Assembly (NCBI GenBank): GCA_012523655.1
Contig: JAAYTV010000591.1
Location: 1-7,873 of the forward strand
Direction of reading: 5' to 3'
Origin: a bacterium
Lineage (GTDB): Bacteria > Zhuqueibacterota > Zhuqueibacteria > Residuimicrobiales > Residuimicrobiaceae
DNA: 7,873 bases
Below are positions 1 through 6,444 of the stretch, one piece after another. Position 1 is the stretch's first letter, and every line of letters begins with the position of its first letter. The notes beneath the pieces are model-generated. The model worked only from the letters and a program-made list of their open reading frames with translations. It ran no database searches and had not been told where the DNA came from. The position numbers and the translations under genes were made by a program.

Positions 1-2
1 AC

Positions 3-764
3 CGGCCGGATAACACCATGGCTGCTTTTCACTATGCCTGGGAACTGGGTGGTATTCCGGAGGCCGACATCCGCACCACGCGCGACGGCGTGATCATCTG
101 CCTGCATGATGAAACCCTGGCGCGCACCACCGATGCACCGGCGGAGATCGCTTCGATCCAAGTCCACCTGCTCGACTTGGCCGAGATTCGAAAATGGGAT
201 GCCGGCGTCAGGTTCGCGCCGGACTATCAGGGAGAAAAAGTGCCCACGCTCCTGGAGGTGCTCATCGCCATGAGCGGTCATCCGGAACGAGAGCTCTATA
301 TGGATATCAAACAGGTGGATTTGGTGAAAATCGGCCGTCTTATCGATTCCCTGCAAGTGGCCAAACAGATCCTGGTGGCCAGCCCGAAACAGGTGGAATG
401 CAAGACGCTGAGAAATCTGGCCGTTGGGGTGCGCAGCATGCTGTGGATCGGTGGATCAGCACAAGAGATCGCGGATCAATTCACCGCCGCAGCAGAGACC
501 GGCTTTGATGGGTTGGACCAGGTGCAGATCCACCTCAATGATCGCAAGGAGCCCTCGACCTGGCGCTATGAGGTGGAACGCGCGCTGCTGCAGGATGCGT
601 TGCAGCAGACCGCTGAAAACGGGATCGATCTGGAGGTCTTTGTCAAACAGTTTAGAGAAGCAGACCTTCATGCCCTGCTCGATCTCGGCATCCGCTGGTA
701 CGCCACCGACGAGCCAAATCGATTTGCACAAGCCGTGGCAAACTGGCGAGCGAAAAAAGGATGA
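3..764 (+). CDS. Glycerophosphodiester phosphodiesterase (GDPD) family protein, 5' end missing
   Basis: GDPD-family TIM-barrel phosphodiesterase, cut by the left edge; 253 residues plus stop are visible. The family hydrolyses glycerophosphodiesters to an alcohol and glycerol 3-phosphate using a divalent metal. The frame is open to the window edge, and the residues before the ATG at 18 (RPDNT, then MAAF) match the family's conserved PENT-AAF segment. That ATG is therefore internal, and the usual HRG motif lies upstream, outside the window. Numbering from position 3, E20 and D22 (PEADIRTTRDG) fit the metal-binding E-x-D, and H35 (LHDETLARTT) fits the catalytic histidine. D101 in YMDIK sits where many members have a glutamate in E-x-K. 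The C-terminal GIRWYATDEPNRF matches the usual final barrel strand. Whether the protein is exported cannot be judged. The next gene follows at once, so co-transcription is likely. The family is sure; the substrate is not. Confidence 0.9.
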   Translation, partial: RPDNTMAAFHYAWELGGIPEADIRTTRDGVIICLHDETLARTTDAPAEIASIQVHLLDLAEIRKWDAGVRFAPDYQGEKVPTLLEVLIAMSGHPERELYMDIKQVDLVKIGRLIDSLQVAKQILVASPKQVECKTLRNLAVGVRSMLWIGGSAQEIADQFTAAAETGFDGLDQVQIHLNDRKEPSTWRYEVERALLQDALQQTAENGIDLEVFVKQFREADLHALLDLGIRWYATDEPNRFAQAVANWRAKKG

Positions 765-780
765 CGAAAATGGTGACTAG

Positions 781-784
781 GGAG
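781..784 (+). promoter_or_regulatory. Ribosome binding site that selects the amidohydrolase start
   Basis: GGAG sits 9 nt before the ATG at 794, a normal Shine-Dalgarno spacing. The earlier in-frame ATG at 761 overlaps the GDPD stop as ATGA, but its only purine run (AAAAAAGG) abuts the ATG with no spacer. An ATG at 770 would have AGG at 9 nt. The 794 start is preferred on this basis, and the N-terminal extension from 761 adds only 11 polar residues. Confidence 0.55.
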
Positions 785-793
785 AAAGAGCGG

Positions 794-2086
794 ATGAAAG
801 TGGACAAAACGACAGAGCCCTTGCGCGAACAGATCGACAGGATCCAAATCATCGATACCCATGAACACATTCCGGATGAAGCAGTCGCCTGCGCCAACCG
901 GCTGGGATTTTTCGGTCTGTTCGAGCATTACGTCTCATCGGATCTGGTTTCTGCCGGCATGCCCCGGGAGAACCTCGAGGCGTTGCGCAATCCAGACAAC
1001 GGATTAACGCCGCAACACCGTTGGGCGCTGATGGCCGACTGGTGGCCGTATGTCCGCACCACCGGCTATGGCCGGGCCATGCTCGAATACCTCCGCGAGC
1101 TGTTCGGCATCGAGGACGTCACTGCGGACACCGTGCTCGAGCTGTGCCGCCGCATCAACGAAGCGCGCAAGCCGGGCTGGTTCCGAACGGTGCTTAGGGA
1201 GCGGGCCAACATCGACAAGGCGCTGGTCATTCGCTGGCCCGGACAATCGGTGGAGGTGGACCGGGAGCTGTTTCGTGCCGTGCCGATCCTGGACCATTAT
1301 GCCATGCCCAGCACCCGGGCTGATCTGGCGGAATTGGAAAAAGAGTCCGGCCATTCCATTCAAACTCTGGATCAGTTGATGAACGCGCAGGAGGAACGGC
1401 TCGAGTCATTTATCGCCAAAGGCATTGTCGCGGTCAAACTGTTTTTAGCCTATCAACGAACCCTGCAAGTGGACTGCTATACGAAGATTGAGGCCTCGCG
1501 CGTTTTCGACCGTCTGTGGCTTTCACAAAAAATCGACCTGACCCTGCAGGATCTCAAGCCGTTGCAGGATTTCATGACTCGTCGATTGATCGGTCTGGCG
1601 GCTGAACGCGGTCTGCCGATACAGATCCATACCGGTCTACAGGAGGGCAACGGCAATAATATTGAAAATTCCAAACCGACTTTATTGACCGGCCTGTTTT
1701 TCGATTTTCCCGACGCACGCTTTGATCTCTTTCACGCAGGCTATCCATGGTCCGGCGAAGTGGCTGCATTGGCAAAAAATTTCGCCAACGTCTATGCGGA
1801 TCTGTGCTGGATGCCGGCGGTTTCCCCTGCGTTTATGGCCCGGGTGCTTGACGAATGGATAGAGACCATTCCGGCGAATAAAATCCTCGCAGTGGGCGGC
1901 GACTCGAACTATGTCGAGGGCGCGTTCGGCCACTGCACCATCGCCCGGCGCGTGGTCAGCGATGTGCTCAGTCGCAAGGTGGCCGGCGATTATCTCACCA
2001 GCGCAGAGGCGCATTGGCTGGCGAAGCGTATTTTGCGTGAGAACGCCCGTGAACTGTTTCGCCTGAATCAGGAGACTGTTGAATGA
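794..2086 (+). CDS. Amidohydrolase-superfamily metal-dependent hydrolase, uronate isomerase-like
   Basis: Probable cytoplasmic TIM-barrel metalloenzyme of 430 residues from ATG 794, or 441 if ATG 761 is used. Numbered from 794, the superfamily ligands are in order: H23-E-H25 after strand 1 (IIDTHEHIPDE), H279 (IQIHTGLQEGNGN), H314 (FDLFHAGYPW) and D370 (VGGDSNYVEG). K215 (VAVKLF) is a possible extra ligand. The layout resembles the Amidohydro_2 family and, more distantly, uronate isomerase in its long insert between the HxH strand and the second histidine. There is no signal peptide. Its substrate is unknown. The rhamnosidase next door suggests a sugar acid, lactone or uronate derived from rhamnose-containing glycans. 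L-rhamnonolactonases of the amidohydrolase superfamily are a known parallel, but they are shorter (about 290 residues), so orthology is unlikely. It lies directly behind the GDPD gene and its stop overlaps the rhamnosidase start. Fold assignment is strong; reaction unknown. Confidence 0.88.
   Translation: MKVDKTTEPLREQIDRIQIIDTHEHIPDEAVACANRLGFFGLFEHYVSSDLVSAGMPRENLEALRNPDNGLTPQHRWALMADWWPYVRTTGYGRAMLEYLRELFGIEDVTADTVLELCRRINEARKPGWFRTVLRERANIDKALVIRWPGQSVEVDRELFRAVPILDHYAMPSTRADLAELEKESGHSIQTLDQLMNAQEERLESFIAKGIVAVKLFLAYQRTLQVDCYTKIEASRVFDRLWLSQKIDLTLQDLKPLQDFMTRRLIGLAAERGLPIQIHTGLQEGNGNNIENSKPTLLTGLFFDFPDARFDLFHAGYPWSGEVAALAKNFANVYADLCWMPAVSPAFMARVLDEWIETIPANKILAVGGDSNYVEGAFGHCTIARRVVSDVLSRKVAGDYLTSAEAHWLAKRILRENARELFRLNQETVE
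2071..2086 (+). promoter_or_regulatory. Ribosome binding site and 4-nt ATGA stop/start overlap
   Basis: GGAG at 2071-2074 lies 8 nt before the rhamnosidase ATG at 2083. The TGA of the amidohydrolase (2084-2086) overlaps that ATG as ATGA. Such junctions usually mean translational coupling, so the rhamnosidase is probably made from the same mRNA as the amidohydrolase. Confidence 0.75.
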
Positions 2087-5000
2087 AAATAAATCGCTTT
2101 GTCCTCCACCGGTTTTTCCTCATCCTCATCCTATGCGCTGCAGCGCTGTGGTGGCAATGCGGCGCCGGATCCGGTTTGCAGATCCGAACCGCGACCTGTG
2201 AGTATTTAAAGAATCCGGTCGGCATCGACCTCAGTCGGCCGCGCTTCAGCTGGACTTTATCCGCCATCGGCCGGGGTCAGAAACAGACCGCCTATCAGCT
2301 GCTGGTGGCGCGTGATCCCGAGCTGTTGAGTAAAAACAGGGCGGATCAATGGGACAGCGGAAAGATCGATTCGGACCAGTCCACTCACGTTCGCTATGCC
2401 GGCAAACCCCTGCGCAGCCACGAGACTTATTATTGGCAAGTGCGAGCCTGGGATGGACAATCCCGTCCCTCTGCGTTCAGCGAGGTGCAGACATTTACAA
2501 CTGCTTTTCTGGCGCCGGATCAATGGCAGGCTCAGTGGATCGGCGAGCCGGGCGGCAAGGATCCTGTCAATGAACAAGGTTTTTATGACCAGCCGCTCGC
2601 CATGGATGAAGAGGGGGATTCCATCCGTTATAATCCGCGGTCGCTCCTGCTGCGCAAGTCGTTCCACCTGCAGCGGCCGGTCAAACAGGCGCTGCTCTAT
2701 GTCTCAGGGCTCGGCTACTATGAGTTGAACGTGAACGGAAAAAAGATCGGCGATCAGGTGCTGGCTCCGGCCAAGACGTTTTACAAGCAGGTGGTGCTGT
2801 ACGACGCCTATGATATCAGCGCACAGATGCGACCCGGTGCAAACGCCCTGGCGCTGATGCTGGGCAACGGCTGGTTCAATCCATTGCCCAAATGGTGGTC
2901 CTGGCGCATGCAGTGGTATGGCGCCAAACGGGCGCTGCTCCAGCTTGTCATCGTTTTTCAGGACGGCGGCACACAGGTGCTGTGTTCTGATTCCAGCTGG
3001 AAAACAGCGGACGGCCCGGTGCTGAGCAGCTGCATCTATGACGGCGAGATCTATGACGCCAACCAAGAGATACCAGGCTGGACGACGGCGGATTTTAACG
3101 ATAGCGCTTGGAAGCCGGCAGCGGTACTGACGCCTCCCGGCGGCCGGCTGGTCGCGAGTCTTTTGCCGCCCATCCGGATCACTCAAAAGCTGCAGCCCCT
3201 TCGCATCAGCGAACCGCAGCCGGGAATTCAGGTCGTGGATATGGGGCAGAATTTTTCCGGGTGGCTGCGGATCCGTTTCAAGGGGAGCAAAGGTGAAAAG
3301 GTAACCATCCGCTATGCGGAGCGAGTGTCGGCCGACGGCAGGATCGATGTCAGGTCCAACAACCTGGCTGCAGCCACTGACGTGTACATCATGAAAGGCG
3401 CTGCGGAGGAGATTTATCAACCGCGTTTCACCTATCATGGCTTTCGCTACGCAGAGATAAGCGGCTATTCAGCCGAATTGACCGAAGAGCAGGTGGAAGG
3501 ACATGTGGTCCATTCCAGCGTCGAAGCAGCCGGCGAATTCAGCTGCAGCAGTGAACGGATCAACGCCATCCGCCGTGCGATCCTGTGGTCGCAGCGTGCC
3601 AACCTGATGGGCTTGCCCACGGATTGCCCTCAGCGGGACGAACGCCTGGGATGGATCGGCGACGCCCATGTAACGGCCGAGGAGGCGATATATAATTTCG
3701 ACATGGCCCAGTTTTATCGCAAGTGGTTGCGGGACATTCAATCCACTCAAAGCAAAAAAAACGGCGATCTCCCCTACATCTCCCCGCGGCCTTTTACCGA
3801 CGGCAAAGGGACGCCGGCGTGGAGCAGCGGCTATCATCTGATCATCTGGTATGCCTATCAGTATTACGGTGATCGCGATCTCCTCGCCGAGCACTATGAC
3901 TCGATGCGCCGATACGTGGATCATCTGTCATCCATTGCGACCGATTATATTCTGCCGATGGATGAGTATGGCGACTGGCTGAGCGAAAACGCCGACGGCT
4001 GGTGGCAGCGCGGCGAACCTTTGTCCACTTCCACCGGCTATTATTATTATACGGCGGACATCCTCGCCCGTGCTGCAGAGATTTTAGGCCATCAACAGGA
4101 TGCGCTCACCTATCGCAGGCTCGCGGACAACATCAAAAAAGCCTGGCATGCCCGCTTTTACCACGCGGACAGCAGACAGTATGAAAACGGCAGTCAGTTC
4201 TCCAACGCTTTCCCGCTCTTTCTCAATATCGTGCCCAGGGAGTTGCAAGAGTCGGTGCTGGACAGCCTGATCAGCGATATCTTTCAGCGCAAGGGGCATC
4301 TGAGCACCGGCATTCTGGGCACCAAGTATATGCTCGAAGCGCTCTCTCAATACGAACGCTCGGACATTGCCTATCTGATGGTCATGCAGCCGGATTATCC
4401 GGGTTGGCTGCATCTGCTCAAAGACGGGCATACCACGCTCTCCGAGCAATGGAACCGGACCGGCTCCCATAACCATGTCATGTTCGGCAGCGTGGATGCG
4501 TGGTTTTACAAGGTGTTGGCCGGCATGCAGCCGGACCCTGCCGTCCCGGGATTCGAACACATCCTGATCAAACCTTATGTGCCGGCCGGCCTCTCCTGGG
4601 TCAAAGCGCGGTATGAGAGCATCAGAGGATCGGTGAGCTCTCAGTGGCGGGTGAAAGGGGACCAGCTCACCCTCCAGGTGGCGATCCCGGCCAATTCCAG
4701 CGCGACCATCCATATGCCCGCGACATCTGTTCAGTCCATACAGGAGAGCGGTAAATCGGTGCAGAACCGCAAAGAGATCTTTTTCGAACGCATGGAGAAC
4801 GGCTATGCTGTTATGCGCGTGGGCTCCGGCGAGTATCGCTTTATCTCTTCCGGCATCTCCGGGCTGTTGGACCCGGTCTTTGTCGCCCATCCGGTCATTA
4901 CACCGGTCGATACCTTTATTCAGCGGCCGGATAAAGCCGTTGTGCGCATGGAGAGTGAAACCCTCGGCGCCGAAATACATTACACACTGGACGGCAGCCT

Positions 5001-5568
5001 GCCGACGGAAACAAGCAGCCGTTATACCCAGCCGATCGTCGTAGAGGAAAACGCGGCGATCGTGGCCAGAGCTTTCAAGCAAGGAAGCCATCCCAGCTTT
5101 AGCAGTGAATCCCATATCCACTTTGTCGATCCCACAGCGAACGGCCTGCGCTATCAACTGTATGAGGGCCAATGGACCGCTTTGCCTGACCTGTCCGGAT
5201 TGAGCCCTCAGGCGGCTGGAATCGCTTTTGGCTTTGACCCGCACAAGCTTCCGGTGCCCCGCTTTGATTTTGCGCTCGCTTTTAATGGCTTTCTCGCCGT
5301 CGATCAGCCCGGCTGGTATACTTTTTATACAAAATCCAACGACGGCAGCCGCCTGTACATCGACGGAAAGATGGTCGTCGATAACGACTTGGAACATCTG
5401 GTGCAGGAACGAAGTGGAAAGCTGTTACTGACTGCAGGCCGGCATCCGTTGCGCGCGGTTTATTTTCAATCGGGCGGCGCCAGCGCTTTCCAAGTGCTGT
5501 ATGAGGGACCGGGTGTAGCAAAGTCGGTTATTCCGCCAGGCAAGCTGTTTCAGCAGCAGACGGACTAG
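2083..5568 (+). CDS. Exported GH78 alpha-L-rhamnosidase with CHB_HEX and PA14 C-terminal modules
   Basis: A 1161-residue glycoside hydrolase predicted to cleave terminal alpha-L-rhamnose by an inverting mechanism. Residues 1-31 are a signal sequence with a hydrophobic core at 11-24. C26 (WWQC) could be lipidated, but the lipobox is poor. The domain order is: Ig/Fn3-like N domain (about 32-140), Bac_rhamnosid_N sugar-binding beta-sandwich (about 191-330), Bac_rhamnosid concanavalin-like domain (about 363-465), (alpha/alpha)6 catalytic barrel (about 477-815) and C-terminal beta domain (about 816-905). The signature DCPQRDERLGWIGD spans 514-527, with E520 the likely general acid. E788 (TTLSEQWN) is the likely general base, followed by GSHNHVMFGS with H796 and H798. 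Two additions follow the canonical end: a CHB_HEX_C-like domain (about 930-1018, IHYTLDGSLPT) and a PA14 domain (about 1021-1155, SNDGSRLYIDG at 1085). The PA14 module probably binds glycan. The start is supported by GGAG at 8 nt. No frameshift is visible. Family assignment is very secure; the natural substrate is unknown. Confidence 0.96.
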   Translation: MKINRFVLHRFFLILILCAAALWWQCGAGSGLQIRTATCEYLKNPVGIDLSRPRFSWTLSAIGRGQKQTAYQLLVARDPELLSKNRADQWDSGKIDSDQSTHVRYAGKPLRSHETYYWQVRAWDGQSRPSAFSEVQTFTTAFLAPDQWQAQWIGEPGGKDPVNEQGFYDQPLAMDEEGDSIRYNPRSLLLRKSFHLQRPVKQALLYVSGLGYYELNVNGKKIGDQVLAPAKTFYKQVVLYDAYDISAQMRPGANALALMLGNGWFNPLPKWWSWRMQWYGAKRALLQLVIVFQDGGTQVLCSDSSWKTADGPVLSSCIYDGEIYDANQEIPGWTTADFNDSAWKPAAVLTPPGGRLVASLLPPIRITQKLQPLRISEPQPGIQVVDMGQNFSGWLRIRFKGSKGEKVTIRYAERVSADGRIDVRSNNLAAATDVYIMKGAAEEIYQPRFTYHGFRYAEISGYSAELTEEQVEGHVVHSSVEAAGEFSCSSERINAIRRAILWSQRANLMGLPTDCPQRDERLGWIGDAHVTAEEAIYNFDMAQFYRKWLRDIQSTQSKKNGDLPYISPRPFTDGKGTPAWSSGYHLIIWYAYQYYGDRDLLAEHYDSMRRYVDHLSSIATDYILPMDEYGDWLSENADGWWQRGEPLSTSTGYYYYTADILARAAEILGHQQDALTYRRLADNIKKAWHARFYHADSRQYENGSQFSNAFPLFLNIVPRELQESVLDSLISDIFQRKGHLSTGILGTKYMLEALSQYERSDIAYLMVMQPDYPGWLHLLKDGHTTLSEQWNRTGSHNHVMFGSVDAWFYKVLAGMQPDPAVPGFEHILIKPYVPAGLSWVKARYESIRGSVSSQWRVKGDQLTLQVAIPANSSATIHMPATSVQSIQESGKSVQNRKEIFFERMENGYAVMRVGSGEYRFISSGISGLLDPVFVAHPVITPVDTFIQRPDKAVVRMESETLGAEIHYTLDGSLPTETSSRYTQPIVVEENAAIVARAFKQGSHPSFSSESHIHFVDPTANGLRYQLYEGQWTALPDLSGLSPQAAGIAFGFDPHKLPVPRFDFALAFNGFLAVDQPGWYTFYTKSNDGSRLYIDGKMVVDNDLEHLVQERSGKLLLTAGRHPLRAVYFQSGGASAFQVLYEGPGVAKSVIPPGKLFQQQTD

Positions 5569-5620
5569 ACGGTGAGAGAGTTCAGAAGGATTTGCAAATC
5601 TTTTAAAAAGGAAATTATGC
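5569..5620 (+). promoter_or_regulatory. Short intergenic spacer with a 12-bp perfect palindrome and an RBS
   Basis: This 52-nt gap separates the rhamnosidase from the propeller gene. It holds a perfect palindrome, GATTTGCAAATC (5589-5600), which can be stretched by A-T pairs across a G/T mismatch to a near-palindrome ending in a T run at 5601-5604. It could be an operator half-site pair, or a weak AT-rich hairpin acting as a processing or attenuation site. It could also be chance. AAGGA at 5608-5612 is the Shine-Dalgarno of the next gene. I see no convincing -35/-10 promoter pair. Confidence 0.3.
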
Positions 5621-6430
5621 ATGAGACTGCTATGTCGCTTTGTCCGGCTTTTGATCCTGACCGCCGCTCTTTCCACTCTTGCCTGCATGTCGGAAAAAAG
5701 CGCTTTCAGCGACCAGATTCTTCGAACCATACCGGAAAGGATCCCCTATCCGGCGGAATATAAAAATCATCTTCAGGGCATGACGACGGACTATCGGCGT
5801 TATCTTTACTGGTCGCACACCACCCTGCTGGTGAAAACAGACCTTAAAGGCGTTATTTTAAAATCCATCATCGTCCCTGATCATCATGGAGATCTGGCTT
5901 TTCATCAGGACAAGCTCTATGTGGCTGTGAACCTGGGACAGTTTAATGAGAAACCCGGGCTAGCAGATTCTTGGATCTATGTCTATGAGGCCGGAGATCT
6001 ACGGTTTGTGGAGAAATATCCTGTGCCTGAGGTGGTCCATGGCGCCGGAGGCATCGCCATTCATCAAGACCAGTTTATGGTCGTGGGCGGTCTGCCCCGG
6101 CTTGCCGGCTATAATAAAAATTTTGTCTATGAATACGATGCCCGTTTTCATCTGAAAAAAATCCACGAAATCGAGAGCGGCCCCACCTGGCTGGGGATTC
6201 AGACCGCAGCATGGTTCAACGGGTTCTGGTATTTCGGCTGTTATGCGTCGGACAAGCACCCCGATGGCGTGGTGCTCAAGGCTGGGATGGCGGCCAACGG
6301 CTATTTGCAGCTGGTCGACAGCTATGAGATGGATATGTCCTTCGGCCTCATCGGTCTCCAGGCAAACCGGTTCCTTTGTTCAAACCGTTCGCTCGACCAT
6401 GCAGCAGCCATGCTCGAATTAAAGTATTGA
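5621..6430 (+). CDS. Putative exported or lipid-anchored beta-propeller-like protein, function unknown
   Basis: A 269-residue protein whose family I do not recognise. The N terminus (MRLLCRFVRLLILTAALSTL, then AC) is a signal peptide: arginines, a hydrophobic core at 8-20, and C22 as a possible lipidated cysteine. The lipobox (T-L-A-C) is imperfect, so a soluble periplasmic protein is also possible. The mature part repeats a strand-rich pattern, small glycine motif then hydrophobic strand, at about residues 51 (LQGMTTDYRRYLYW), 90 (GDLAFHQDKLYVAV), 142 (AGGIAIHQDQFMVV), 191 (LGIQTAAWFNGFWY) and 242 (GLIGLQANRFLC). The 40-50-residue spacing suits a five- or six-bladed propeller. The histidine-rich DHHGD (87-91) and VVHGAGG could line the central pocket. 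The start is backed by AAGGA at an 8-nt spacing. It lies 52 nt after the rhamnosidase on the same strand, so it may share its transcript and bind or process a related carbohydrate, which is inference. No catalytic motif is recognisable. Confidence 0.8.
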   Translation: MRLLCRFVRLLILTAALSTLACMSEKSAFSDQILRTIPERIPYPAEYKNHLQGMTTDYRRYLYWSHTTLLVKTDLKGVILKSIIVPDHHGDLAFHQDKLYVAVNLGQFNEKPGLADSWIYVYEAGDLRFVEKYPVPEVVHGAGGIAIHQDQFMVVGGLPRLAGYNKNFVYEYDARFHLKKIHEIESGPTWLGIQTAAWFNGFWYFGCYASDKHPDGVVLKAGMAANGYLQLVDSYEMDMSFGLIGLQANRFLCSNRSLDHAAAMLELKY

Positions 6431-6444
6431 TGCAGAGTGCGGGG
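6431..6444. other. 14-nt convergent intergenic gap
   Basis: Only 14 nt separate the TGA of the propeller gene from the TAA of the methyltransferase gene on the opposite strand. No GC-rich stem followed by a T run fits here on either strand. Termination must occur inside the opposing gene, or be Rho-dependent, and the two transcripts probably overlap at their 3' ends. Confidence 0.6.

Noticed and set aside
18..20. ATG at 18 as the true start of the GDPD gene
   Set aside because: Conserved family residues precede it in frame, and the protein would lack the HRG catalytic segment; the gene starts left of the window.
1004..1363. Minus-strand frames inside the amidohydrolase, also 1682-2014
   Set aside because: They are antisense to a gene with all its metal ligands in order; the translations have no family features.
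2704..3438. A 244-codon minus-strand frame inside the rhamnosidase, with similar ones at 3469-3924 and 2257-2667
   Set aside because: Each overlaps the Bac_rhamnosid or catalytic coding region completely and has no domain or plausible composition.
4038..4052. Short TAT tandem run as a microsatellite
   Set aside because: It encodes a four-tyrosine stretch inside the catalytic barrel and is too short to suggest slippage or phase variation.
4084..5397. A 437-codon open frame on the minus strand, antisense to the rhamnosidase
   Set aside because: It lies wholly inside the secure GH78 gene, its translation shows no recognisable domain, and long antisense frames are common opposite GC-rich, codon-biased genes.
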